Source: Brachynemurus nebulosus (Eukaryota; Arthropoda; Insecta; Neuroptera; Myrmeleontidae). Taken from it: a stretch of DNA of 64,000 nt. The notes beneath the pieces were generated by a model. The model saw only the letters and a program-made list of their open reading frames with translations. It ran no database searches and was not told the DNA's origin. The DNA lies in NCBI GenBank assembly GCA_035578155.1, contig JAPWDM010000046.1, positions 1,468,912 through 1,532,911 of the forward strand. Reading direction: 5' to 3'. Shown piece after piece: positions 33,081 to 44,271 of this stretch (position 1 is the stretch's first letter; each line of letters begins with the position of its first letter). Made by a program: the position numbers and the translations under genes.

Positions 33081-33883
33081 TTTATTCGCCAACGATCCTC
33101 CATCTTTTGGGTAATGTTTGGAATTTTTTTTTAGATAAATGTCTTTTTGAGCTTTAGCATGGCACATTTCTAATAACGATTTTGCTTCATATTCTTTAAG
33201 GGTTGCACTTTTAAGGGAACCCCACTGCTGTTCAATATCAGTGCAGCTTAAGTCTTCTAATTGTGACTCCTCGATTCTAAGAAAAAAAAATTATATCTAG
33301 TATAAACAAAATAATTTATATTTTAATATTAATTTGGAATTTAGCTGCGCTTTTATAAAAATATTCTATAACAAAACATAAACAAAAGCCCTAATGAAAC
33401 AAGAATTCATAGATTCTAATCATGTCTTCAATCATGAGGAAAAATCTTATAAGATTTTTATACATATTTGGTATGTATTTTACGGCAATCTATAATTTTT
33501 ATTAATTGGAGTTTGTTTCTTTTAAGGGAGGTAATTTTAGAGCTACGAACCTTGCAAGATAAAGCATAACAGCCAGTATATGTTTACACTTCTTGGAAGA
33601 TCCAGCTGGGCAGTCAAAATGTCTTTTAAATTCTTCCTCATTGTCTGAAATTACTCCTCTCTCCGTATTCTTTCGATAAATCTATCCACATTTGTACAAT
33701 TGCAGGTTCTTTGGAATTTAATTCTGAAGTACGAAGGACTAGTGCTTGAACATGAACTATATCATCTTGTTTTTCTTTCTTTCCCACAGAAATCACCATA
33801 CCACTTTTTAGAAGTTCTTCGCCAGAACGCATTGATCTTACATATCCTGCAGATGCGTTCATTACGTCTACTATGGATAACAT
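33081..33883 (-). pseudogene. SWIM zinc-finger gene fragment (two exons)
   Basis: Minus-strand exon from 33883: VDVMNASAGYVRSMR, EELLKSGMVISV, HVQALVLRTSEL, then, after a frame change near 33640, EEFKRHFDCPAGSSKKCKHI and LAVMLYLAR. C-x7-C-x-H is the SWIM finger signature. A donor at 33550 and acceptor at 33277 join in frame (AG + A) to IEESQLEDLSCTDIEQQWGS and SLLEMCHAKA. SWIM modules bind DNA or protein and are found next to YqaJ nucleases in arthropod and viral-type proteins. Read together with 29274-30060 this looks like one decayed SWIM-YqaJ gene split by the palindrome. Confidence 0.65.
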
Positions 33884-34686
33884 GTTTAATTCGATTCTTT
33901 TAAACTTATTTATAACAAGTGCAAATATTTTCGTATAATGATATATTTATACTTTCACATTAATAAAATGTTAAAAATTCAACTTATTTATTTCCATGGT
34001 ATTTTTTCTAACGGCTTCTAAATTCAACCACTAGTAGCGCGCACATAATTTATATAAAATATAATACCTTTTTTTATCGACAATTAAACGTATACAAAAA
34101 TTTTTACTTGATGCAGCTTCTAATTAAAAAAAACCAGAGGCGCTCGCGTAATCTTTGCGTCGCCAATTACTCGAGTCATAATGATACTGAATATTACTTT
34201 TTTACAAGTTATTTCATTCAAAAATATAAAAATTTAATTAATTAAATTACAAAATTTACGTTAAAAATGATGCAATTAAAAAAATTAGGAAATAAAACTG
34301 TTTACTTTTTTGTAACTATGCAAGAAATTTTTCATTATTAATTTTTTTAAATTATTTGACAATTTAAAACGTGTTTAACAGTTTAACCGTTATAAAATGG
34401 AAGAAATTTTATTAAAGCTGATAGTAACAATTTGCCAAGAATAGACGCATAAGTGATAGGCTTATTTTTACATAAATAAGATAAAATAACACAAATGTCA
34501 CAAGTAAAACCACTACCAATTCAATGTTGTAGAGCCAATGATGTCATACGATTTGAAAGAGACAGAAAGCATCGTTTTGGCGATCTTTTTAAAAACTTAA
34601 ATTTTATCGATGATTTTTATTAAAAATATAGTAAAAGTAATTTAAAAATGTGTATTATGAGCTTAGTAAGAAGCAATAAACACACT
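33884..34686. other. AT-rich stretch, nothing recognised
   Basis: No supported gene, inverted repeat or tandem array was seen. Confidence 0.45.
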
Positions 34687-35200
34687 AACAAGGAAAGGGC
34701 AAGAAGTCGAAAATTCAAAAAAAAAAAACGGAAACTTTGTCAGTATACAGAGGCTGGCTACCTAATAACATAAAAAATCCCAGTTGCTGCTAAAAAAACG
34801 TTTTTAAGGGGTGAAACATGCCTTCTAGCTCTCTAGAAATAAAAACAACATTATTTCTTGCATCTATTAATTTTTAGGCGTTGAAACTACCCCTTCATAT
34901 GTGTACTTAAAAATTTATCAATTTATGATATTTTGTTTACATATACACTATACAGAGCTCTAGTAATAAATATAACATTATTTTTGTCATCCACAAATTT
35001 TCAAACCACCCCTTCAAGTGCGTACCTAAAAATTTAAAAATTGGGCATATTGTATTTGTATATATTACCTAGAGACCTAACGATAAATATATTATAAATA
35101 TATTCTTTCACACAGTTCTAGGAGGTGAAACACGTCCTCCAAGTTGTAAACTAAAAATTTCAAAACTGTCAAAATTTTGTTTACATATACAACAAACACA
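34687..35200 (+). repeat. Minisatellite array (GGGGTTGAAACCACCCC family), plus-type orientation
   Basis: It begins with the same head as the 4.99 kb copy (AAGGAAAGGGCAAGAAGTCG, then CTACCTAATAACATAAAAAA). Monomers with diverged palindromic cores follow at about 34816, 34875, 35006 and 35125. The last monomers are more diverged. Confidence 0.75.
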
Positions 35201-35439
35201 ACAATCTTACAATAAATAATTATAATAATAGTAATTAAAATTAGCAATACAGATGGCTTTTAAATAGTGTACTAGACTACTGTGTAGCACATGTAACCAA
35301 AATTTCGTCAATTTTCTTTCTAATTTCCAATTTGGAAAGGATATTCCACTTCTATAAATGTATGGAAGCAAAAAAAAAAAATTATTAATCTATTTTTATG
35401 TAATGATATTATGTGAATAAAATCTCGGAATTTTTAAGT

Positions 35440-36036
35440 TCTCAATTCGACAGCTGAAGGGGTAGTTTCACCCCATTAAAAATGTGTAGTTATAAAAAAT
35501 AATATTTTATTTATTACTAAAATTTTCTATAGTATATATAAATAAAATTTCGTCAATTTTAAATTTTCTAAGCATACACTTAGGGGGGGGTCACCCCTTA
35601 AAAATGTGTGGAGGCAAAATATAATGTTATACTTATTATTAGAATTTCGTATAATGCGTAAAAACAAAATAAAGACAATTTTTAATTTTTTAGGTATGCA
35701 TTTGAAGGGGTGCTTTCAACCCTTAAAAATTTGTGGATGCAAAAAATATGTAATGTTATATTTATTACTAGAGCTCTGTATATTATATGTAAACAAAATA
35801 TCATAAGTTTATAAATTTTTAAGTACACATATGAAGGGGTCGTTTCAACCCCTAAAAATTAATAGATCCAAGAAATAATGTTATATTTATTACTAGAGCG
35901 CTATGTAGTATATATAAACAAAATATCATCAATTTATAAATTTTTAAGTACACATATGAAGGCGTGGTTTCAATCCCTAAAAATTTGTAGATACAAAAAA
36001 TAATGTTATATTTATTATTAGAGCTCGGTATAGTAT
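35440..36036 (-). repeat. Minisatellite array, inverted orientation
   Basis: Five or so monomers of about 120-125 bp have cores GGGGTAGTTTCACCCC, GGGGTGCTTTCAACCC, GGGGTCGTTTCAACCCC and similar at about 35460, 35590, 35707, 35837 and 35960. They lie tail-to-tail with the preceding array. The array stops abruptly at the start of the RTE LINE, where a monomer is cut. Confidence 0.75.
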
Positions 36037-36463
36037 GAGCGGATGTCGGGTATGGTGCTGTTCTGATCTGAATCTATCAAAAATAAGTGCTAAATAACAA
36101 ATAAATAGTTCATAATTGATGAAAGTGTAATAATTAAATAGTTCTAATTATTGCGCGATCGATTATTTTATAATTTAAAGCTGAATAGAGAAAATAATAA
36201 GGAAAAATAAATTTTAAAAAATTTTTGACAGTTATAACCACAATATTATACATATATAGGTACCGAAATTAATCTGTGCTATAATGCCATCTACATAAAT
36301 AAATATTGAACTATTTGAAAGTTAATTATGAATAAATGACATTATTAGTGTTGTTGATATTATCAACATAAAAGTTCTGTCAAAATTTAATTATTTGTTT
36401 GTAAACATACGTACATATTATAATTAACTAAAAATAATAAATAACAAAATTAAAGTATAAGAA

Positions 36464-37330
36464 ATGGATTTAAGCACTGAGGTTATAAATATAAAAGCTA
36501 GCATAGAAGAATTAAAAAATCAGAATATTGAACAAGCAAGACTAATTACTGAAACTATAATAGAAAATATGAATAAAAAATTTGAAATTTTTGGTTTACG
36601 TCAAGATAACATTGAAACAAAAATAAAAGAATTTGATGAACGTTTAGATAGTACCGAGAGGGACATTAGGAAGCGTAATATTGTCATTCATGGTTTAAAG
36701 GAAACTGAAAATAAATATTTTGAACTTGAACAGCGAGTTGTTAATATACTGAAACAGCTAACCAAAGTTGAAATATCAATAGAAGAAGTTGATTTTGTTC
36801 GGAGAGTGGGTATTAAATCTAACGATAAAGTACGTCCAATTATAGTTGGGTTAACTACCTGGCGAAAAAAGTTATTAATCTTGAAAAACAAACCTAAGCA
36901 AGGAAACTCAGAAATATATATAACTGAAGATTTCCCTTCCAAAGTACTAGCAATAAGGAAAGAATTAAGAATAAAGCAAGAAAAAGAACGTGAAAAGGGA
37001 AATGTCGCCTTCATCCGTTATGACAAATTAATTATCAAGGAAAAATCTGAAAAACATGACAAACCATCAAAAGTCATGAAACGCCAACCTTCATCGTCTC
37101 CGATCCAAGAATCAAGTACATCAGTACAGGAATACAGTAATAAAGGAATAACTAGAATTAAACATAACACCAAATATAGAATGATTACTACAACTCCCAA
37201 AACATATAAAACTATTACAAAATACTTTTCTGGAAAAGAAGATCTTACAGCTGCTAGTGATTCTGAGCTATCATCATCTGAACCAACAAATTATAAGCAA
37301 ACGTCATTGAAGAAGTCCGACAATGAGTGA
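36464..37330 (+). CDS. RTE LINE ORF1 coiled-coil/RNA-binding protein
   Basis: 288 codons with no stop. Residues ~1-70 are a long coiled coil (EVINIKASIEELKNQNIEQA). An RRM-like block follows (KRNIVIHGLKETENKYFEL, VDFVRRVGIKSNDKVRPIIV) and a C-terminal domain with ITEDFPSKVLAIRKEL. This matches the trimeric coiled-coil plus RRM/CTD plan of L1/RTE-type ORF1 proteins that bind the element's RNA. The C-terminal 90 residues are polar Ser/Thr/Lys-rich. ORF1 is intact while ORF2 is broken. Confidence 0.8.
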   Translation: MDLSTEVINIKASIEELKNQNIEQARLITETIIENMNKKFEIFGLRQDNIETKIKEFDERLDSTERDIRKRNIVIHGLKETENKYFELEQRVVNILKQLTKVEISIEEVDFVRRVGIKSNDKVRPIIVGLTTWRKKLLILKNKPKQGNSEIYITEDFPSKVLAIRKELRIKQEKEREKGNVAFIRYDKLIIKEKSEKHDKPSKVMKRQPSSSPIQESSTSVQEYSNKGITRIKHNTKYRMITTTPKTYKTITKYFSGKEDLTAASDSELSSSEPTNYKQTSLKKSDNE

Positions 37331-37570
37331 TGGCGCACTGAAACTACGTCAATTGCTGGATCCACAAAAACACAAGCCCGAAACAATGCACATCCATATC
37401 CACAACAAAAAACTAACGAACTAAATTTTCCAAATCACCCAAAAAGGCTGAGCACCGAGGGTGATCAGGCCCAATACCTCCCAGGCAAAAATGAAAGACT
37501 TTTAAAAACACTTTCAAATGAATGTTCAAAAAAATTTTCAAACAAGTATACAGTCAATTTAAAAAATAGC

Positions 37571-39389
37571 TTATCCAAAGACCTAACTATTGCCACTTTA
37601 AATGTACGAACTTTAAAAAGTGAAAGTAGGTTGATAGAATTGATAAATGCAGTACGCGAGACTAATATCGACGTTTTAGGACTTTCAGAGACAAAAAGAT
37701 CTAATGAAAATATTATAGAAATAAAAGACAAATACATTCTCTATTACTGTAATAAGAGTCCAGGCATTAGAGGTGTAGGTTTTCTTATAAAAAAATCTTT
37801 AAAAAATAGCATTAGCAGTATTAAAGGTATAAATGATCGAATTGCTATTTTGCAACTTAGGACGGGCAAAAACACGGTCCTGACGGTGATACAAGTCTAT
37901 GCCCCGACGAGCGAGTCGACAGAGGAAGAAATTGATAATTTTTATGCAATTCTGATGAACCAATTAGAAAATACACAAGGCCCAAAATTAATCATAGGAG
38001 ACTTTAATAGTCAAATAGGACAAAGGGCATGTATTGATGGAAAATTTTCTATAGGTCCGTATTGCTATGGGAAACGAAATAAAAGGGGATATAAACTGTT
38101 ACGGTTTTGTCAATCTAATCAATTAAGAATTATGAATACGTTTTTCAAAAAACGTGCTGGTCGGAAATGGACTTGGATATCACCGAATCAGGAAGTTAAA
38201 AACGAAATTGACTATATAATAGCAGATAATAAAATTAATGTAGTAGATGTTGACATAATAAGTAAATTTAATTTCAATACAGATCATAGATTGTTACAAA
38301 CAAAAATATCTTTCAAAAAAGTACGTCCTTTTAACTATAATAACTATCAATCAGTCGTCACATCCGTGTTAAATGAGTCAGATGTTATTAAATTCAAATC
38401 CATTCTCAATTCTGAATTGAGTTCACATTTAAAAACAGAACTAACAGAAATACAAATTTTAGAAGACCAGATTGAAAAATCATTAATAAATGCAGTTAAA
38501 AAGATTAACAAAATAACTAAAGATGATTCTATAATAAATAAAATTAGTGAAAAAACCAAAAAATTAATTGAGAAACGAGAAAAACTGAAATTAATGAAAA
38601 ATAAATCAGCAACCGAAAAAATTGAATATACTGAATTATGTAAATTAACAACGTCATATTCGCGATGATATTAGAAAATACAACACGGTTCAAATACAGA
38701 ATATTATAGAATCATCTGGCTCTACCAAACAAGTAAAAAGAAAACTAGGTATAGGTAAAACATGGATTATAAAAATGAAAACCAAACAGAATTCTGAAGA
38801 ATATAATAGGGAAACAATAATGAAAATAGCAACGGAATTCTTTAAAGAACTTTATAAACGCCCCGATCAAATCCAAACAAAGAACCTAATTATGAAACCC
38901 AATAATGAACTGTATATACCAGACATAATCCCGGATAACTAATTAACTTTTAAAATATGGCAAGGACAAACTCATCAAACCCTTACTTAAACTATTTAAT
39001 TTAGTATTACACAAAGGAGTTGTACCGAATCAGTGGCTAAAATCAGATATTGTTCTACTTTATAAAAAAAGGTGATATTTCGAATATAAACAACTATAGA
39101 CCCATTAGTTTATCTTCCACTTTATACAAACTATTTATGAGTATTTTGGGAAAAAGAATTATACCCCAATTAAATGAGCATATAAAATGTGAGCAAGCCG
39201 GTTTTCGGAAAAATTTCTCAACTATAGACCATTTACATGCCATCAATCAAATTATAGAAAAGTGTTTATTTCGCATTTATCGATTTTATTAAAGCATTCG
39301 ATTCGCTACATCACCAATTTCTCTACGATGTGTTAAAAAAATACGGTTTAAATTCACAGTATGTAAATTTATTGGTATATATATATATA
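37571..39389 (+). pseudogene. RTE LINE ORF2 first part: endonuclease and reverse transcriptase start
   Basis: The endonuclease is complete: IATLNVRTLK, DVLGLSETKR (catalytic Glu), VYAPTSE, IIGDFNSQIG, EIDYIIAD and NTDHRLL (catalytic His) in 37571-38320. Frameshifts follow near 38655, 38940 and 39290. Reverse transcriptase blocks NNYRPISLSS, CEQAGFRKNFSTIDH and motif A FIDFIKAFDS (about 39272-39301) are readable. The frame is cut at 39389 by the inserted element. The endonuclease would nick target DNA, but this copy is inactive. Confidence 0.85.
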
Positions 39390-39574
39390 CAGGGTGTAAA
39401 GTAAATAACTCTCTTCCTTTTAACAGATGGTTTATCTCGGTGTATAATTGCTGAAGACATAAATTTTTTTTCGGAATTCGCTATCTGAAAAAATCGCATC
39501 CCAGCCAACTCATCGTTTAATATAAATTTCCCTGAATACGCCTCTGACCAAACTAAAATTATTCGCACCCTGTA

Positions 39575-41250
39575 TAATAAAAATTTTTTTAAAAATAAAC
39601 AAAAAAATTTTTTTTATTTTACTATAATATGTAAACATGTGTTCACTGTCGAACTTATAAGTACTATATTGTACACAGAAAAGCGAACAGTTTTTCATAA
39701 ATTTTGATTAAAATAAGTTTATGAATTATTTTTTTAGTTTTTAAAATTTTTTAGTTTTTTATATCACAGTGCATTATGAATACTGCAAAAACCATAACTC
39801 TGATATCAATATTTGCATTGCACATTATTAATTTAGTAACAAATTACATTAAAAACTACACTTATAAATTACCAAACAAATAAAAAGAGAACAGAACAGA
39901 ACAATGAAAAAAATACACAAGAAAAATTTCCATGAGTTGTAATTTTTCAAAAATTAAAAACATTTTCTTTTAACTATCATAAAACATGAATTTCTAATTG
40001 TTGATACATTGGTACACAACTTCTTCACTATCTATAAAAACTAAATACCCGTTTTATGTATTGGCTGTATTGGTATGTACATATGTCAAATCTGTACAAT
40101 GTGTTCCATATTCGATAGTTTTGCAGCTAAAGTACATAAGAGAAAAACAGAAATTAATAACAATGTTTGATAACGACTTATTTTTTCTTCTCTCAATTTT
40201 CTCACTAAGATCAAAAATTAATTTTTAAACGATTTTAAATATAATCTATTTCACTTAAATTTAAACATTAGTCATCACTTACGAGTTTGAGTAATTCCCG
40301 TTTTCTTAGCTTTATCTCTTTCATTGTTTCAAATGCGTAAATTTTAAATTTGCAGTTTGTTTTTAGAAAAGAATAGAAGATTGATTTGTTTCGAATATAA
40401 GAATTATTTAATTTTTTAACGAAAACTCATGATCAATTGCATTTGAAAAGGGGTATAGTTAAAAGTTTGTAAAGAAAAACAGATGTGACGAAAGGCCAAT
40501 TATATTATAAACAAAAATGTATTTCAATTATCAAAAAGAAAATTTTTTATTCATAATTGAGTAACTTTAGAGGAAAACTCTAACGGAAAATGCGAAAGTA
40601 TCTGCATCAGTTATCATTATCGTAAAATTTTAAATGTCCACATGAAAGTCACCGCTATAAATTTTTTACCAAATTTATTCTTTTATTTCAGCAACACTTT
40701 GAAATACCAATTTACCTGCAACCCGACCTAAGCGAACTCAAGTTTCAGTAGACAAACAGACATCGCATACTTACAAACACACAGACATCCATATCATCGT
40801 CACACGCTTAGACAAAAATTTTTTAAATAAATAAACAACTATAGTATATTATAGCATTGATAGCACACACATACAATCTCCATATTCATATACAACACTT
40901 ATTAAAAGAGTTGTCCAAGTGCGTTTTATACACACATTAAGCAAGGCTTCTAACTTATTTGCATTTTTGTAGTTTCCGAATAAAATAGGTGGCATTATAT
41001 TATTTTGTACAGTTTACTATGAAAATGAATAAATATATTCGACAATCACAATATTATTTCTGTTTGTGTTATTTAAGGGTCAATTAAGTGGTAATTTGAT
41101 TCCTTACAAATCACATAGACTTTGAAATACAATATTTCTGAAACGAGATGTAAAGAATAAAAGTTGTTAAAAGAACTTTAACTTTAAAAGATTTTTCTAA
41201 TGATAATCTGCAAACAGTATACGTAGAATTATTTTTCAACATTTCTCTTA
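39575..41250. other. Interior of the 4.9 kb element, nothing recognised
   Basis: AT-rich sequence. A stretch at 40735-40830 has CAAACAGACATCGCATACTT-like low-complexity CA-rich sequence. No coding similarity was seen. Confidence 0.4.
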
Positions 41251-41434
41251 CAAGGGGAGGACACGGCCTCGGAAATTGACTTCGGGATGAGACTTCGTAT
41301 ATTAATAGTATACCTTTACGGTATTAATATACTAAAATAGTAAAATGCAATAGCCAGCCGTTTTCGAAAAAAATGCCTTTAGTTTTAAAATTTTTTTTAA
41401 TGTCTTTTATACTAATTTAATAAGATATTAAAAC

Positions 41435-41511
41435 AGAGTGAAATGGCTCGGTCGTCAATGCATCGGCTCCGTGTCCTGAGGTCACGGGTTCGAGGCTGGT
41501 TCCAGGCACTG
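41435..41511 (+). ncRNA. tRNA-like segment (SINE-head-like), copy 1
   Basis: It has an A-box-like TGGCTCGGTCGT, then CGTGTCCTGAGGTCACG, a B-box-like GGTTCGAGGCT and a possible AGTG/CACT acceptor pairing. Box order and spacing are like a tRNA gene or tRNA-derived SINE head, but I could not fold a full cloverleaf, so it is not called as a functional tRNA. Confidence 0.45.
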
Positions 41512-41900
41512 ATTTTTTTTAAATTTTTTTTTTGTATTTAATTTAAAATATTATAAAAATTAATAGTATGATATAATATAAATGCTAATTGTCACAATGT
41601 AAAATAATTTATATTTGAAAATTAATGTTTAATTTTGCAATATATTTTTAATAACACGGAAAATTTAATTTCTAACAAGAAAATATAACTATGAAAATGA
41701 AATTACGTTATTACTATTAAAAACACATTTTACGCATTAAAAAAAAATTAACATTAATTCTTATAACTGTTATTATTCAAGCATAGGGTAGGTTAATTCA
41801 AATATAAATTATTTTACATTGTGACAATTAGCATTTATATATCATACTATTAATTTTTATAATATTTTAAATTAAATAAAAAAAAAATTTTTAAAAAATC

Positions 41901-41976
41901 AGTGCATGGACCCAGCCTCGAACCCGTGACCTCAGGACACGGAGCCGATGCATTGACGACCGAGCCATTTCACTCT
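41901..41976 (-). ncRNA. tRNA-like segment, copy 2 (inverted)
   Basis: Near-identical to copy 1 on the opposite strand (CCAGCCTCGAACCCGTGACC on the plus strand is the B-box side). The two would transcribe convergently toward the foldback loop if active. Confidence 0.45.
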
Positions 41977-42488
41977 GTTTTAATATCATATTAAACTAGT
42001 ATAAAAGACATTAAAAAAAATTTAAAACTTTAAAGGCATTTTTTTCGAAAACGGCTGGCTATTGCATTTTACTATTTTAGTATATTAATACCGTAAAGGT
42101 ATACTATTAATATACGAAGTCTCATCCCGAAGTCAATTTCCGAGGCCGTGCCCTCCCCTTGTTAATAATTTTGATTTGAATTTTTGGAAATGTTAACAAA
42201 TATCAGAATATACTTTAACGTAAAATTGACGGTTAGTTGAGATATCTATCTGTAGCATGTATTATATTTGCAAAATTTCGTGTTCCAAAGGCGTAGAATT
42301 TCTGAAAATGTTACAACCCAGTCACATTAAAAAATTACACCAGCTTCTAGAGTTCTTCGGAACCCTAAAAAAAGACTGAAATATGTAATACATATGTATG
42401 TGTGTGAGTGTTACTGTGTGTATGTCCATATACATATTGATATTATATATTCTATTTGCACATAATATGTACACAAAACTTATAGCCG

Positions 42489-43290
42489 GAGAGCCCACCG
42501 TATGCAAAACGTATGTATAAGATAGATGAACGATTTTTTGTAAGTACCGGTAAAGGGAGCTTTCTTTAGAATTACAAAATTTTGCCCGCATGATAAAAAT
42601 ATGACGTCAGTTCCGGTTATGGGTTTGTCATGTCATCAAATACATTGATAATATTTACACCAAAACGAAGGTTTCGAAGTCCAAAATAAAAAGATTGAGT
42701 GCTGCCAGGCCTTAGTAATTCGCAACAATGAGGCTGCTTTCACTGAAAAAAAAAACCTTTCAATGAAGGCAGCCATATTTTTACGAATTTTTAAGATCTG
42801 GCAGCTTTCATTTTTGTGTAAATATCATCAATGTACTTGATGACGTAACAAAACCATAACCGGAAGTGACGTCATATTTTTATCATGCGGGCAAAATTTA
42901 GGTCTGGGGTAGTACTACTTAGAGTCCCTATAATAAATATAGTCGTGACATGTCATCCATTTTGTATCCAAAACAGAGCGGGAAGCTTCAAAATTAATTA
43001 TCACATGTTTGAGTAAATATTTTTGAGTACATAATTATAGTTAATAAGTTATGAATTAATGAACAATTAAAAATTTTTAATTTAATTATTCTTTCTAAGT
43101 TAAACTAAATGGTTTTTGTTAACATTTAATTTATTTCCAATGTATTTTACGAAAACATTGGATACAAAATGCTGGGACCAATCAGCGTTCAGCACACATG
43201 TCACGACTCTATTTATTATAGGGACTCTAGTACTACCTACAAAAAATACATAGGTATCTTATCATAGGTTTTGCATACGGTGGGCTCTTG
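42489..43290. mobile_element. Nested MITE cluster
   Basis: An outer inverted pair (GAGCCCACCGTATGCAAAAC at about 42491 against its complement at about 43270) encloses a ~327 bp foldback at 42574-42900. That foldback's ends read GCCCGCATGATAAAAATATG and its arms each hold one TGACGTCA (42602 and 42867). The outer pair also encloses a TA-flanked MITE at 42922-43227. The order of insertion is outer element first. Confidence 0.7.
42922..43227. mobile_element. GAGTCCCTATAATAAATA MITE, copy 1
   Basis: Ends GAGTCCCTATAATAAATA and TATTTATTATAGGGACTC are flanked by TA on both sides, with a longer TAGTACTAC(T/C)TA repeat immediately outside. A second copy of almost the same length is at 57221-57527. 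Confidence 0.85.
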
Positions 43291-44210
43291 GACCATTAGT
43301 TATTTTTTAAAAAAGATATGTATTTTCAAGTTATTTATTAGGTACCTGTCATTTGGATATTTATAGTAATTTTAGTTTTATACAATTATACATATACTGT
43401 TCTGAAAATTTATTAATTTATTATTTATTAAAAACACTAGTAACCTATTTATACATATTTGTCACATGGATGGGTACGACTGATATTATCATTTTATCAA
43501 TAATAAAACAGTACATTTTTCACTTCGAAAATAACCATATTTTCAACAATAGAAGTACTGGATTTTCTTTAAATCAAAGTATTAAAATTAAAAGTATTTG
43601 TATGTGCATGAATAATAAACCGATTGTATATTTTAGAAATGTTTTAAATTTAATTGTTGTGTCATAATTCGTAAAAAACTAAATTTTATAGTGAAAAAAA
43701 TATTTTCATGTCACCAGTCCCATGATTAGAAAAGCGCCCTTAACCATTAAACCATCTTTATTCTGAGGGGTGTTTAGTTTTAATTTTGTTCTGAACTACG
43801 CCAATGTTAGAGGCAGCCCTGAATGTGTTAAATGTGTCAAAGAATTGGATTAAAGTTGACAGTCAGTGATTACTAAAATCGATTGCAGGTGTTTGTTAAA
43901 TTTCCAAATAATTTAATGAGATTTGACGAAATCCATCTTTTTGAAATATGACGTAGATTGTTTCATTAAAAATCATGTTCAAATTTTTATGGACACTGCT
44001 GTATAGCTATTTTAAAAAGATTCCGTAAACAAGCAGGTAAAAATATTTTGTTGACAAAAAAATTTACGTTCCAAAAAGCAAAGGAAAAAAATGATAAGTA
44101 ATCAGAGCCTGATTAAGTTTTTTTTTCTAGGGGCCATTTTTTAACACGTTTTTGACAATCGAAAATTTCTGAAATGAAACTTGATCGGTACAATTTAACT
44201 AGCAAAACTT
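43291..44210. other. Right interior of the 4.9 kb element
   Basis: AT-rich with no recognised gene. The open frame at 43353-43667 has a hydrophobic low-complexity translation without a known domain. Confidence 0.4.
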
Positions 44211-44271
44211 AATTAGTAAATTGAGACCTTTCTCCCCTATTTTTTCGGAGAGTTATATATTTTACACCCTG

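Larger units (their letters stand above)
36037..39389 (+). mobile_element. RTE-type LINE, 5' part
   Basis: A GC-richer start (GCGGATGTCGGGTATGGTGC) and AT-rich leader precede ORF1 (36464) and an ORF2 with endonuclease and early reverse transcriptase. The element is interrupted at 39389 inside reverse transcriptase by a 4.9 kb insertion and resumes at 44272. Confidence 0.85.
41253..42162. mobile_element. Foldback element with twin inverted tRNA-like segments
   Basis: Arms of about 365 bp (41253-41625 and 41800-42162) are nearly identical inverted copies. They begin AAGGGGAGGACACGGCCTCG and include GCAATAGCCAGCCGTTTTCG, with a loop of about 175 bp. Each arm carries one tRNA-like segment. Arm ends are followed by TTGTTA-type sequence. 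No gene is present. Confidence 0.85.
39390..44271. mobile_element. 4.9 kb TIR element inserted in the RTE reverse transcriptase
   Basis: The left end CAGGGTGTAAAGTAAATAAC and the right end, GTTATATATTTTACACCCTG, are inverted matches (about 24 bp, ending in AACTCTC/GAGAGTT). The flanks on both sides are TATATA, as expected for a TA-target (Tc1/mariner-like) insertion. The undisturbed sequence is preserved at 44473-44530. No transposase is visible. It contains nested elements. A second CACCCTG end at 39563-39571 raises the alternative that a separate ~185 bp MITE sits at the left edge. Confidence 0.75.

Noticed and set aside
41435..41511. Functional tRNA gene
   Set aside because: Box A and B are recognisable but no complete cloverleaf with a consistent acceptor stem could be drawn; kept only as tRNA-like.
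42322..42591. 89-residue minus-strand frame
   Set aside because: It spans MITE ends and a GT-rich low-complexity tract; no recognisable domain.
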